A DNA stretch of 64,000 bases from Obelidium mucronatum (GCA_025765595.1 JAIVFH010000056.1:1-64000); one strand, 5' to 3'; shown: positions 45,197-56,643, numbered from the stretch's first letter. The notes: generated by a model from the letters alone, not told the origin. Translations and numbers: made by a program.

Positions 45197-45911
45197 CCTT
45201 TGTTTTGGAGAACAATAACGCCGTCTGACGGCGTTAAATTCAAACAATAGCGAGAACCCTAGGAATCGTCTCAACACAAGAAATGCTCCTAAACACCCAA
45301 AATCCGCTTTCGAAAGCAATTTTGGTGCAGGCCGTCACATCTGAGGACGTGATCATTACGCACAATGATCCAACCAAATATACTCTTTTCTGCATACTAC
45401 ATAGCTTAGAGATAACTATTTATTGAATAAACAACTACTAAAACATAAAGAAAGCATTCTTTTATGAGTTCGACGACGTTGGGTCTGCTCTCGAGTGGTT
45501 CTAAATTTAGCAACACCACTATCATTGCAACAACACACGCAGGTGCAAACCTACCGAAAAAACGGCAGCGTTTTGTTACATGATCAGTAGGATCGTAAAT
45601 CCACAGAGCATTCCGTAACTCGACGCTAGGGAGCAATGATCGATGTCCTGTCAAACCACAAACAAGTCAACCGCTTCGGCGCCCCAAGGCGCTCGTTCAC
45701 CAAACTTGGTGACGACATCAAAGGACTTGTTCTGATCACAGATCAATCAGGGCGCCACAGGGCGTCGCCAGTCTCAGTGATAACTACATCTGAAACACCT
45801 GAAATTTTGAGGCGTCAAACAATCAAACGCTTTGATCTAGCCAACAAAGAGAAGCCAAACAGCCTGCGCATTCACAAAGCTCATAACAACATAAGCCGAG
45901 CTGTTTGGGCT

Positions 45912-46384
45912 GTGTTGGATGATGAAGAAGAAGTTCAGGCTCATCCCAAAAAGAAGCAACGTGCCATCAACCTTTTGAGCAGCAATGCAGAAGAAGAAGC
46001 AGAGATGAAAAAGATGGTGTCTGTTAAATGTATGTTTCAGAATCATGGAGCTGAACGCTGTGGAAATTTTTCGGGCTTATGCTGGAGTCTTCTTTGCTGA
46101 TTTGGAATTCCAAAGAGTAAGTTTTTATTTTAGTACAGATTGCAAAACCGTATTTTGAGTTTGAGCAATGAAGAACAAAACACAGCACATTTCTTACGCT
46201 CCCTTGACATCTTGATGGTCATGGTCATAGATTGCTCCATACAGGGATCAAACCTGTGACCTTGGCGTTATTAGCACCATGCTCTAACAAACTGAGCTAA
46301 TGGAGGACAGGGTTAGGGTTTCATGCTGTCATATAGGATTGTTACTTCTATTTATACTTACTGAGCATGTCCAAGATAGGATGC
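45912..46384 (+). repeat. Third partial block (acidic fragment, tRNA-Ile flank)
   Basis: Direct repeat of about 39624-40098: the end of the acidic-protein frame, then non-coding sequence with tRNA-Ile. It joins the right arm at 45911 with no visible target duplication. Confidence 0.85.
46233..46306 (-). tRNA. tRNA-Ile(AAU), copy 3
   Basis: Same sequence as the copies at 31227 and 39947. Again about 78 bp separate its 5' end from an LTR (46385). Confidence 0.8.
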
Positions 46385-46666
46385 TGTCATAATCGGTAGG
46401 TGACGCAGCACCGGACGATCACAGCCGCTAGATGTTGTATGGCTAAGAGGCAGCTTTTGACTCTCAGGGAAAGGGGCGGTGGACGTCGCTCGCGCACAAG
46501 CTTACTTCCGCAGAAGCGACAAGGGTGAAGTATCGTGCACGCGCACACTTCTCCGCATGTTCGTCCCTCTTCCGCTGAAGTGCATTTCCTCCTATTTATA
46601 CCTTCAGAACTCTGAAACACGGGGGTGTTTCCTAAGAACTCTAAGGCCATGCTACAGATTCTAACA
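46385..46666 (-). repeat. Separate copia LTR
   Basis: 282 bp, TGTTAGAATC to TTATGACA on the minus strand, with no internal sequence attached. It carries the GC-rich variant (CCGCCCCTTTCCC) seen in the partial 5' LTR at 25219. The flanks GGATGC and GCTTGT show no 5 bp duplication, so it is not a simple solo LTR. Confidence 0.8.
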
Positions 46667-46879
46667 GCTTGTCAAAGGGAAAGTGCTCAGGCAGCCCATG
46701 AGAGGCAGCTTGAGATTCTGAAGTTTGAGTTGCTCTTAAAAGGCGTAACATCAAATTCTTCTTCATGATTATTGAGTTCTACATCCAATAAACCTTGTAA
46801 CAGCTTAATTTTGTTTACATTATCACTGCTTTTTTTTGTTTATATTATGGGAAGAAAACAGAGCGAATTTGAGAGATTC

Positions 46880-47330
46880 CTGTTCAGCAAACTCTGAAAT
46901 TGTATAAACGATGTATGTTCCAAAGTCGCAAACCCTGTACTACTGGATTGAAGGGCAGAGGCACATGCAATTGCTGATACACTTTTGGAACAGATCCCAT
47001 GCCCCATTCTGCTGCCTGACGGATGCTTGTTATTGCATTGCTAAGTGTTTCAACTTCATCACAATTTCTTGCTGGAGTTCTGTCCAGCTGGCCATCTACA
47101 ATAAAAACTGTTAATGACCATAAATTAATATTAATTCACAGTGCTGACCTTTGAGGGGGATGACAATCTTGTTAAACATATCATCACTTGTGGGGAATGT
47201 GGAATCTGCTGTCACCCCATATTCCTTTTCTTTTCGTTTAAAAGAAGATCTTGGGGGGTCTTGACATTTTGCTGTCATTCCACGATCCACGGCAGTTGTG
47301 TTTCATCCAAATCGCCACCTTACCCGTGGA
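46880..47330 (-). pseudogene. PIF/Harbinger-like transposase 3' end
   Basis: The minus-strand frame reads GVTADSTFPTSDDMFNKIV, then after an intron-like gap (47100-47145) NAITSIRQAAEWGMGSVPK, FNPVVQGLRLWNIHRLYNFRV. The AEWGM...RLYNFR block is typical of the C-terminal end of PIF/Harbinger DDE transposases. A TGA interrupts just after NFRV. The upstream part is cut off where the DIRS-like element begins. At 46670-46770 a plus-strand frame (AHERQLEILKFELLLK) resembles the helical tail of a Myb/SANT partner protein. Confidence 0.55.
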
Positions 47331-47478
47331 AGCGGAAAACAACCCTACCCACCTGGACCAGTCACTAGTCATCTTGGCTCTGATGCAGCAGATGGCGGCC
47401 ATTCAACTGAACCAGCAGCAGCAACAACAACAACAGTAACAGCAACAGCCAAGCCCGGCCATTGTCCAGCCACCCAGG

Positions 47479-48201
47479 ATGGATCTCATTGCAAGGTTGG
47501 TGGAGCTGCTTGCTGAGAAGTCGGCACCAAAATCCAAGGAGGATGACGCACACCCGGCAGGTAAGGTCATTGCTCTGGCGTTCCCATCGGTTACCCCTTC
47601 CCTCATCAACTCCATCTGCAACGGAAAGGCGGACGCAAAGGTGGTGGCAAAGTTGGGTCAGGACAAGGTAACGGATGTTGCCAAGAAGAACTTCCAGTTC
47701 AACCCGGATGGAACCTACACAGAGGTGGATAACACATCTAACGCGGAGTCATTCCCGTCCTTCAACTACCTGCTACGCTGTCTGGACTACCTCTGGAGAA
47801 TCCTGTTTCACCTCCACAAGCATGTTCACGGCTCGGACATTCCCTTTGGCCGTTATGAACAATACAACAACTTTGTGGACACCCTGAGGATCTGGATTGG
47901 AGAGGGAGCGGCGCACGACTTCGGTTTCCCAGCAATCAGGAACTACGCTGTGGCAGTCATAATGAAACTCTTGGTTGACCACGATTACGATTTCCCAGAC
48001 GAGCCGCGCTTGTTTTCTCTCCACGTTGCCGGCAGGTCAGTAGCAACTTTTGCCAAGGACAAGAAGTTGCCGACCGGGTCGACCCCAAGCCATGGACAAA
48101 GCACTGGACTGTGCAGGAACTGGAATATCGGAAACGATTGCGCGCCCTTGGTGTTCAGGCAAGAACGCGAATCACAAGGCCTCCACCTGCAAGCAGCCTG
48201 A
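47479..48201 (+). pseudogene. DIRS-like gag
   Basis: Open from the ATG at 47479, but the frame extends upstream through a Gln-rich run that is cut by TAA near 47437 (a CAG/CAA tract), so the start is probably lost. A helical capsid-like region follows (FNYLLRCLDYLWRILFHLHKHVHG, RYEQYNNFVDTLRIWIG). Near the end, CRNWNIGNDC followed in the +1 frame by CSGKNANHKASTC gives a Cys/His knuckle, so a frameshift at about 48140 removes it. Confidence 0.65.
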
Positions 48202-48223
48202 GAAGGCCTAGGAACTGCGGGAG

Positions 48224-49890
48224 GTGCCGACTGGGTTGAGTGTGTTTGTGTTGAGGGTGGAGGCTCCGGTTTTTATCCCAAATAAAGTACCACCCCCTCG
48301 TCCGAATACTTCTCTCTTGTTCCCACTTTCTACTGGTCCGCCGTCAAGGGACTGGATGGACAAGTTTGACGCCTCCCATCCTCCAAGGAGATTCCCTCTC
48401 CACTATGATGCCTGGAAGGAGACATTCTCTTCCTACCAGGATCAAGAACTCATTTCCCAAGTCCTGGACTCAATCAAGTATGGCGTCAACCTGGGCTGCA
48501 CTGGCCCCCAACAACTCATCAGCCAACAAGTTTCCGGAGTCCATCTCCACAAACCTCGAGTTGGAGATGCAGAAGGACAGAACAAGGGGACCATTTCTCA
48601 AGCCCCCGTTCCCCAACTTCAGGTCCTCCCCACTGGGAACCCACCCTAAATCCTCAGGCGGTCGGAGACGCATTCACGACCTCTCTTGGCCCCACGACGA
48701 CTCTAGAAGGTCAGTCAACGATGGAATCAGCAAGGAGGCAGTATCACTTCAGTACGCTACCCTGGACGAGGCCATTGAGAGGATACGCAAAATAGGACCA
48801 GGAGCTAGGCTGTCAAAGTCGGATCTTGACGCCGCATTCCGCCATATTCTCGTACGGAGGGAGGACTGGGAGCTCCTGGGCTTTGCTTGGATGGGTTTCT
48901 ACTTCTTGACATCTTCCTGCCGTTCGGCCTTTGTTCTAGCCCCTTCCTCTACAACGTTTTTCCGGAGCTGCTTCACTGGGCAGCCCTGCTGATGGGGGCA
49001 TCTTGGCTCCTCCACTACGTCGACGACTTTCTGATGGTGGAGGATCCCAGACTACCTCCGGCCGACTTGGAAATCTTCATCAACGTGTGCAAGATGCTAG
49101 GATTTAGCGTCAACCCGGAGAAGACAGAAGGTCCATCAACGCACTTGCCTTTTGTGGGGATACAGCTGGACTCTGAATCGATGAAAGCCTCGGTACCCAT
49201 CCCCAAGCTGTCGGAGATGATTGCCGAAATACGAGCGCTCCAGGGAAAACGGAAATGCACCCAGAGACAACTACTTCAGATAATCGGGCTCCTCCAGTTT
49301 GGCACAAAAGTCTTGCCAATGGCGCGCCCCTTCCTTCGCCGCTTCATCGATGCAGCCGCCACAGTCAAACGGCTTGGACACTTTGTCACCCTCAACGCTG
49401 GTATTTAGGAAGACCTTGCATGGTGGGCAACATACTTACCATCATGGAACGGCTCCTCACTGTTTAACTGGGACGAATGGACCTCTTCCTCCGACATGAA
49501 ACTCTTTACGGACGCATCCGGTTCAATTGGCTGGGGAGCCACATACGGCAACAAGTGGGCGCAAGGGAGATGGAGCGACCCTAAGGACCCCTCGCACCTG
49601 CTCAGCGATTCTCCGATGGAGGAGAACATCCAATGGAAGGAACTGTTTGCAGTGGTGATGGCAGCAGCCACATTTGGGGAGAGATGGTCCAACCAGAGGA
49701 TTGATTTCATGGTGGACAACGAGAACGTGGCCAGCTGGCTCAACGGATCAACTTGTCGGGCGAAGTCATGCCAACACCTGATTCGGATACTCACTTTCCT
49801 ATCTTGCATATACAAGTTTTTTTTCCAAGCAACATGGCTCTCTACTCAGTCAAATCTTATCGCTGACGCAATTTCTCGCTATGACCAGGT
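48224..49890 (+). pseudogene. DIRS-like reverse transcriptase and RNase H
   Basis: The reverse transcriptase has RRRIHDLSWP, LSKSDLDAAFRHI, LPFGLCSSPFLYNVF and the active site HYVDDFLMV, followed by a connection region. RNase H has KLFTDASGSIGWGA (Asp), NIQWKELFAV (Glu) and MVDNENVASW (Asp). The frame changes near 48640, 48890 and 49410. The style (LPFG with SSPF, RNase H directly after the thumb) matches DIRS-group elements. Confidence 0.8.
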
Positions 49891-49959
49891 ATCGCTCCGC
49901 AAACACTCGCCAACGTCTTCGCCCCTCCCCCGCAAGCATGGCTGGCTACCCACAGGCAC

Positions 49960-50898
49960 CTTCCGCCAGATGTGGCTTTCTACTACTACCATAGCAAAGC
50001 CGCTTCTACTCGGGTAACATACACTTCCCCGCAACACCAATTCTTGGAGTTCTGCAGGGCCGGAAAAAGGTTTGCTACTCCAGGGAACATCTTACCAGCG
50101 TCGGAAATCACTCTGTGTGCCTGGGCGGTGGTCCTAGACCATAAAGAACTACCTGTTGGCGGTAAATGCCCTCCACATTGAGGAGGGATTTGGCAATGTT
50201 ATCTCGGGGGCCCATACTCTCTACACGGTCTGCCGGGGGATCTCGCGCGACCACGGTGCTAAGGCCATCCGCCCGCGCCTTCCCATAACCTACAAGCTGC
50301 TCACGCAGTTCCTCCAGCACCTAAAGCTGGAGGTTGCCGACAAGCAACCGCATGCTGCACAGGGTTCTTCTCGCTGCTCCGCTCGGGGGAATTCACCTAC
50401 AACGCAGCAACCTTCGACCCAGAGTTCCAGCTCACCCGCGATTGCGTCACGTTCTTCCCGGATATTCGCAACCCTCAGTGGGTGGAACTCAGAATTCCGT
50501 CCTCGAAAACGGATCCCTTCAGGACCGGAGTTACGGTGGTCATCGGCTTGGCAGGGGCCGAGGGACCCTGCGCGGTCCTTCTCCTGAAGCGACTGTTCAT
50601 GACCCATCCACTTCCGAGCAAGGCACCCCTCTTCCAACGGAGAAGCGGGGCCGCCTTTACCAAGGACTACCTGATAAGGGGCGTCAGGGCCCTTCTGATG
50701 GCCATCGGCAAGGACCCAAGACTCTATGCCAGCCACAGCTTCCGCATCGGCGGAGCCACGGCGGCAGGGCTACTGGGGTACTCTCCAGCGGAAATCCAGG
50801 CGATGGGTAGATGGCGCTCCGACGCCTACCTGGTATACTTGAGGATTCCGTTTTCAAGGCGCGCAGCTCTCGCGGCATGCCTTGCAAGGATTCTCTAG
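49960..50898 (+). pseudogene. DIRS-like tyrosine recombinase
   Basis: All catalytic boxes remain: GFFSLLRSGEF (Arg I), ASHSFRIGGATAA (HxxR) and GRWRSDAYLVY (Tyr). The N-terminal SAM-like part is in other frames (LPITYKLLTQFLQHLKLEV), with a frameshift at about 50350 just before box I. The stop is TAG at 50896-50898. It would mediate circle integration in place of an integrase. It differs clearly from the Crypton-type enzyme at 16-21 kb. Confidence 0.8.
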
Positions 50899-51650
50899 GC
50901 TTGATTCCAACGTGGGCACTTCCCTGCGGGCTTTGGGTGTCTCGGGCTCGCGATTCTCTGTTGCGGGCTTGAACTCTCGCCCTTTTTTGCCCAACCTTTG
51001 TCTCTCGCGGTTTGCAACGATGGGGGGTGTTAACTAAAGCTTTGGGACTTGTCCTAAAGGTAGGTTAACACAGGTAGTGAAAATGCAGCCCTCCCCGGTT
51101 TCTACCGACTCGGTCCTCCCTCTCCCGGTTTCCTCTCACTGTCCAGTCTCTCGCTCGTCTGCTCGGCTTGTGGCGGGTGTCGAGATTTTTCTTCCTCGAA
51201 ATCTCGAACACCTTTCCACGTACGCCATGTTTCCTCCACCCATCACAGCCATCTAACCCCATCAAACCTTCAGAGGTTCGCTATCGATCTGCAATCTCTC
51301 GCTCAGCAACAGCAGCACTCACTGACTTACGCTGCTTTAAAGGTTTGAGGTGGTAGCATGACTTGTGCATCTCTAACCTCGAAATCTCGAACACCTTTCC
51401 ACCCGCCCTTCGCCCAACCTACGGAAAATTGTCTCTTCATTTGTTTATCTGAAACTAAAATATCTGCAAACCTCTATTAATGGGACCCTAAGAGGCTCCA
51501 AACTTCAATCCAATCAAGATCTGATTTGATGGTATTGGTGTCATCAAAGCCACAGAGGCAAATATACACAGAACAAGTAATAACCAAAGTCTATGAAATT
51601 GTTTTTTCAACAAAACATCTGAGAGATCCAGAAAGCATATATTTTTTTTT
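50899..51650. other. DIRS tail and STK36 downstream region
   Basis: Bases 50899-51410 are the non-coding 3' part of the DIRS-like element. Bases 51411-51650 are AT-rich host DNA carrying the STK36 3' UTR; no gene is seen. Confidence 0.5.
51178..51405. repeat. DIRS-like 3' hairpin and repeated 26-mer
   Basis: CTCGAAATCTCGAACACC with CTTTCCAC occurs at about 51195 and again at 51380. At the first site it forms a hairpin with the preceding GTGTCGAGATTT. Split or inverted terminal repeats of this kind are expected in DIRS-like elements. Confidence 0.6.
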
Positions 51651-54600
51651 TTAATTCTTTACTTGAAATTCAGCACTCAACAAACTCGCTTTCAGTCTCA
51701 CATTTGAAGAACCAGAATGTAAGATTTTCTGAATAGATGTCTCAACTGCAGTTATGAAATCAGGTGCAGCTGTGGTTTCAGCAACCGCATAGAGGACACT
51801 TTGAACACAGATCAAACCATTCCACTGTTGTGAAGGGGTTGAATTCACTAATATCCTCTCCCAAAATACTGGCCCAAAGGCTTTTGTATTTGTCAACAAG
51901 GTCTCAATGACTTGCTGGAGTACAGCTGGTTTGTTATGGTTGGTCAAGACAACTCTTGCAAGAAATGAAATGGCTAGATCAAGGGTACTTGAGCTCAGCA
52001 TTGATAGAGAAAAGCCCACAGTTTCTACTGCTTGGATTATATTTTGGTCATTGTCATCCATTTTCTCAAGGCTGTGCATGATCAGATTTTGAGCCAAGTT
52101 GTCAATAATAGCAAATTTCATATTGCTGATGTGATAAGAATTGACTTCAGCAAAATGATGAGGAAAATGAGATATGAAAGCTTGGGGTGCCACGAGATAG
52201 TATTCCAGCATTTTACACTGACAGTGTAGAACAGCATGCAGGTGGGATTCTTTCAAATGAAATGTCCACAACTGTGAGAAAATCAATGCTACTGAAACTT
52301 GAACCTTGTATCCACTCTGAATCAAACAAGACAGAATTTGTTTTGCAAGCTTGAAGTTGTGTTCTGCCAGTTTCACCGAAGCTATAGCAAGATCATCAAC
52401 CCAGTTTAAGTTGGTACTCAGCATTGAGTCAATACTGCTGTTTTCTGATAGGGCCTCCATGATTTTGTCTTCCAGTCTTGATAATATCTCATTTAAAACT
52501 TGGTACTGGTTTACTGGGATAATGGTAACCAAGAGCCTCAAATCCATGCTGACTTTTGAAATGTCAATGGCTGCATCCAAATTTGTGAGTCTTTTAAGCA
52601 CAGCTAGTTTCAGACTGCCTGTCTCCAAATCATGTCTCCAAACCACTTCCATTGCCAAACCTGCTGGCCAAATATTTTCCCCTGAAACCAGTTCAACCAG
52701 TTTTCCAGTCATTCTTGAATCCAGCTGCAAAATATCTCTAATTTGCTGTGAATTTTGCCCCAAGACAGCAACCAGCAGAACTGCATCAGTAGATGATCTA
52801 CAGCTTCCAGAAACAACCAAATCTGCCAACATCCTCACCCCAAAGCCTGAATTCATCAGCAAAGCTTTCTCCACTGTCTCCAACAACTTGTTCCATGCTT
52901 GGAACAGCTCCATTGTATCACAATGGTTGTTCAAGAAAGGGGCAAGTCGCATCTGCCGAGTCACAGACCCACCCACCACCATTGCCTTCACAACACTCAA
53001 AACAGCTTCCAAAATCACCACTCTTTGTCGGCTGCCATCCCAAAATTCATTCAAAAAGTCATAGATTGTGTAGAAAAGGCTCAGCTCAACGACGTGGTCA
53101 AGGCATCTTGTCACAGTCTGTATCCCATCAACTTCAATCATATGAATGCAATCAAATGTGAATTTTGTTGCTGATAACGAGGCCTTTAATACTCTCAGCC
53201 ATTTATCATTCCGGATATCTGTTATATTGGATGAGATGGAGTCTCCAGCCTGCGTTGACTTGACGGATGAATAGAGCAGTCGCGATAGCAGAGGCAAATA
53301 AAGCTGAATCAAGAGCTTTGCAAGGGTTGGTGCCAGCACCTTTTTTGTTTGTGAACTATGGCTACACAGGCGTAAACTAGTTTGAATGCTCTCTGACAGT
53401 AGCTGCAGAGTTGACTCGAGCAGTTCAAATGCATTGACACTATAATATTTGAGGCTTGTTTCTAGTTGCAATATCCCATGTACAAGACTGCAAGTCCAAG
53501 ATACGAGGATTTTGATGTGAGACATGAAATCAAACTCGACTGGCACCTCGAAACCAATCACAATTAGTATTCTTTGAAGTACGAGAAGTGCTTGCTTTAG
53601 AGTTGCGTAGCCGCTCAGTTCAAGCTCTTCAACACACAGTGATGTAGTCATTGAGCATATTCCTTTGAATGTAGTTTTAAGAAAGTCGCTCTCCAAAACC
53701 TGACTCTTGTTTTGAGACTGTGTTTGATTCAAAAGGAGCTGCCAGTTGAGTTTTTCAATTGGCTCCACGATTCTTTCTTCAAGAACTTTATCAAGTTTCG
53801 CTCTCTCGCCAGAATCAGCCAGGTCACGTGGAAGCTCTAAACCATCAATTGCTTCCCAGACTGGTTTCAAGCTTTTGTTTCTTCCAGCGGCTGATGGTTT
53901 TCTGGCACTTGCAACGTCAACTCCGGAATCTGTCGTTGTAGGTCTGCCTTTCTTTTCCGAGAATGTGGTGTTATCTTGCTCCTCTGTTGTTTTGGGGGCA
54001 GTAGCAATAAATGGATGCATGGCCAAATTTGGCCAGTCTAATCTAGCACTTGGCTGTTTCATTAATAAATTGCTGACGAGGTCTTTGAACTCGGTTTCGG
54101 CCGATACTTTGTCTGGGAATACAACCGGATCCTTCAAAATCATTTCCATGAGTTTGAAAATATTAGTGGTATAGAAGGGAGGCTTCCCCGTTCGAAGCTG
54201 TATAAAGTATGTGTGTGTGTGAGAGAGCACGTTTGAAGCCGTGCCACGATACTTTTGTGAATTACCTCGAATAGCATTATTCCCAATGCCCATAAATCTA
54301 CCAAATGCGTGTATGGCTCTTCTTGAATAAGTTCCGGGGCCATGTAGATGGGCGTTCCTTTGACTGAAGTCAACGTCAGTTTGTTTTCCAAGCTTCCACG
54401 CAACAACTGTGCGAATCCAAAGTCACAGATTTTGAGTGTTCCTGTTGATGATATCAATATATTCTGTATTGTTTTTTTTGTTTTTTTTTTGTTTGATTAG
54501 CGATTAATGATTGGAAAGAGAGAGGCAACAAGTTTCCGTCTTTGATAGCAGTAAGCTATCGTCTTTAGCGACAGTAGAACGAAGGCAATAAGAGACATTG

Positions 54601-55901
54601 CCTTTGGCGATAAGAGAGCAGTTAATCATCGCAGTTGGCGACAGTAGAACATTGCCCTCGGCGACAAGAGAGCAATTATTCATCGACTTGCGTTAAGAGA
54701 CGTGGACTTTGGCGATAAGGGAGGAGTAAATCATCGCCTTTAGCAACAGTAGATCATCGCCTTCGACGATGAGTTCGGCAATGAGTACCTGAAGCTTAAG
54801 ATCCCGATGAACGATCCCACATTCGACATGCAAAAACTGTAAACCTTGAACAAGGCAGACACCAAACTCTTGAACTCTCTCGAGACTAAACTCTCCAAAA
54901 CTCTGAAGCGCCGCCATCAAATCACCATTGGGACATAATTCCGTAACCACTGCGACTTCTTGACCATTATTTATTGTTGTTTTTATTGTTAGTGGTATAA
55001 TGTTTTGTACTCATGCAGAAAGTACGAAACACCGCCTGCAGTGTGATGGAAAGAAAAATATGTCGCCTTCGGCAGCAATCATTGAATAGATGGATGGGAA
55101 TGGATGGATGAAAAGATGTAGTCAGATGGATGGAAGAATGGGATGGGATGTATTGGGATGGATGTGATGCCATCATCCAGAAAGAATGACACACCGCCTA
55201 CGGCGGTATTGTGTGGGTGGTATGATGTTTTTTTGTTCATGCAGAAAGAACGAAACACCGCCTTCGGCGGTATAGTGTGGGTGGTATGTTGTATTGCAGT
55301 CCGCCTACAGCGGTATGGAAAAAAGAATACATCGCCTTCGGCGATAATGAAATCGCCTTCGGCGATGATAAAAGAAAAAGAAAACATCGCCTTCGGCGAT
55401 AATATGACATCGCCTTCGGCGATGATAAAAAAAAGAATACATCGCCTTCGGCGATGATAAAAAAAAGAATACATCGCCTTCGGCGATGATAAAAAAAAAG
55501 AATACATCGCCTTCGGCGATGATCGCCTTCGGCAATGATATGAAACACACACCTTTCCTCGTAACAAAAGAATCCAGACAATAAACAATGTTGGGATGCC
55601 TCGACATTTTCTGATGACAAATGATTTCATCTCTCAATGCTTCAACATCTTGTTTAGAACGACAAGAAAGATCCACCAGTTTCAAAGCAACAAGAGTATT
55701 TGTTCTCTTGTAAACAGCACGAAACACCTTAATTGTTTGTTGCAGTAGTAGTGGTATTCGGGTTGAAATCACGCGTTGAATAAAAAAGTAAAAAGAGAAT
55801 AAACAAAAAAAAGAAACCTTTCCGTACTGGCCTGTGCCGATGCATTCCCCGATCGAGTAAGCCGAGATTTGCGGATCGTCTTGCGTCACCATCATCTTCA
55901 T
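51651..55901 (-). CDS. STK36: Fused/STK36-like serine/threonine kinase
   Basis: About 1,060 residues in five exons: about 55901-55818, 55728-55553, 54958-54789, 54473-54266 and 54197-51651. The start is the first ATG of the frame, 55899-55901. The kinase domain is N-terminal: IGTGQYGK (Gly loop), VALKLVD (Lys), HPNIVYCLDSF, HRDLKLQNILI, CDFGFAQLLRG, GTPIYMAPELIQEEPYTHLVDLWALGIMLFE, TGKPPFYTT and HPFIA. DFGFA with KGTP.YM.PEL and PPFYTT is characteristic of Fused/STK36. The remaining 750 residues are helical, with repeat-like Leu-rich segments, as in the long tail of that family. STK36 is linked to motile cilia and to Hedgehog signalling in animals; here a flagellar role is the likely one. Introns 2 and 3 are unusually long and full of short palindromes. 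All residues needed for catalysis are present. Confidence 0.88.
54474..54788 (-). repeat. Degenerate palindromes in STK36 intron 3
   Basis: This 315 nt intron contains about ten diverged half-palindromes such as CATCGCCTTTAGC, TTGCCTTTGGCGAT and ATTGCCCTCGGCGAC, spaced about 25-35 bp, with AGTAGA and AAGAGA between them. They look like aged copies of the unit in intron 2. Confidence 0.75.
54959..55552 (-). repeat. Iterated short palindromes in STK36 intron 2
   Basis: Seven exact copies of ATCGCCTTCGGCGAT lie between about 55331 and 55525 with A-rich 5-19 bp spacers (AAAAAAGAATAC). There are related units with other stems (ACCGCCTTCGGCGGT, CCGCCTACGGCGG, CCGCCTACAGCGG) at 55195-55320. A GGATGG microsatellite lies at 55085-55170. 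Each unit folds as a 6 bp stem with a TTC or GAA triloop. The flanking exons join in frame exactly across this segment, so it is intronic. Confidence 0.85.
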
Positions 55902-56060
55902 CACAGGAGTCAATGGCGGCGGTGGAATGTTCTCGATGATATTTATTTTTATTTTGTTTATTTACAGTGTTTATTGTCAAACACGTGGTTTGAAATTACA
56001 AAAGGACAGAAAAAGAAGAGAGTAGAAAGAATAAAAAAAAAAAAAAAGAAAAAAAGAACG
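55902..56060. promoter_or_regulatory. Divergent promoter, STK36 / CHCHD2-like
   Basis: This gap of about 160 bp separates two divergent starts. It is AT-rich, with a purine run (AAAAAAGAAAAAAAGAACG) directly before the CHCHD2-like ATG. No known motif was identified. Confidence 0.5.
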
Positions 56061-56540
56061 ATGGCCCGCCAGTCCCGAAGCACCACCACGTCGACGCGCA
56101 AGCCCGCGTCAACCACGACCGCCAGCCGCCCGGCGTCGACGACGGCCGCCGCGCCCGCGCACGCGCCGCCGCCCCCGGCGCCGCCGGCGGTGCAGCACGC
56201 GGCGCCGCCAATGATGCAACAGGCGGCGGCGCCGCAGCAGCCGTCGCTGTTTGCCAACATGGCGTCGACGGCGGCCGGCGTCGCCGTCGGATCGGCCGTC
56301 GGCCACACGCTCGCCGGCGGCATCGGCTCGCTGTTTGGCGGCGGCTCGTCGGCGCCCGCGCCCGCCGCGCCGCAGTCCGTCGCGCCGCCGCAGCAGCCGC
56401 AGTTCAGCGCCGGCAGCGCGTGCGAGGCCGACTCGAAGGCTTTCACCGCGTGTCTCGAGAAGAGCTCGAACGACATCAGCGCGTGCCAGTTCTACCTCGA
56501 CATGCTCAAGCAGTGCCAGGCAAACTCAAGAACCTATTAG
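56061..56540 (+). CDS. CHCHD2: Twin CX9C protein (CHCHD2/MIX17-like)
   Basis: 159 residues, single exon. The N-terminus is Arg/Ser/Thr-rich and amphipathic (a likely mitochondrial targeting segment), then a long Ala/Pro/Gln-rich stretch, a Gly/Ala-rich hydrophobic segment (TAAGVAVGSAVGHTLAGGIG) and a C-terminal CHCH domain with CEADSKAFTAC and CQFYLDMLKQC, two CX9C motifs. These Cys pairs form disulfides in the intermembrane space through the Mia40 relay. The family supports cytochrome oxidase assembly and stress responses. Length and layout match CHCHD2/CHCHD10 and yeast Mix17. Codons are far richer in G and C than those of either neighbour, most likely a compositional effect of the Ala/Pro content plus codon bias. 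Confidence 0.88.
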   Translation: MARQSRSTTTSTRKPASTTTASRPASTTAAAPAHAPPPPAPPAVQHAAPPMMQQAAAPQQPSLFANMASTAAGVAVGSAVGHTLAGGIGSLFGGGSSAPAPAAPQSVAPPQQPQFSAGSACEADSKAFTACLEKSSNDISACQFYLDMLKQCQANSRTY

Positions 56541-56643
56541 TCTTTGGTTTTATTGTTTTGTTTGTGAATCGTCAATTACGTAAAAAGAATGGAAAAAAAT
56601 ACAATAAATAAAAAAACAATTTTTATAACACGATTGTTGTGTT

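Larger units (their letters stand above)
38761..45911. repeat. 7.1 kb inverted duplication, right arm
   Basis: Reverse complement of 25346-32486, 10 bp longer because the left arm lost 10 bp in the integrase. At 45911 it stops 7 bp short of where the 5' LTR should begin and is joined to another piece of the acidic-protein fragment. Confidence 0.9.
47340..51410 (+). mobile_element. DIRS-like YR retrotransposon (decayed)
   Basis: Order gag, reverse transcriptase, RNase H, tyrosine recombinase on one strand, with no integrase or protease: the DIRS/Ngaro plan. The coding is higher in GC than its surroundings. Several frameshifts are present. The 5' terminal repeat is not recognised and may be missing. 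The 3' end (50899-51410) is non-coding and holds a hairpin and a repeated 26-mer. Confidence 0.8.

Noticed and set aside
55331..55525. CRISPR-like array of regular palindromic repeats
   Set aside because: The repeats are 15 bp, the spacers are near-identical A-rich stretches of 5-19 bp, and the array lies in an intron of a eukaryotic kinase gene.
55237..55630. Long minus-strand ORFs with repeated HRRRRC
   Set aside because: They read through the palindromic intron; the kinase motif order requires splicing across it (TRK to EVAVVTEL).
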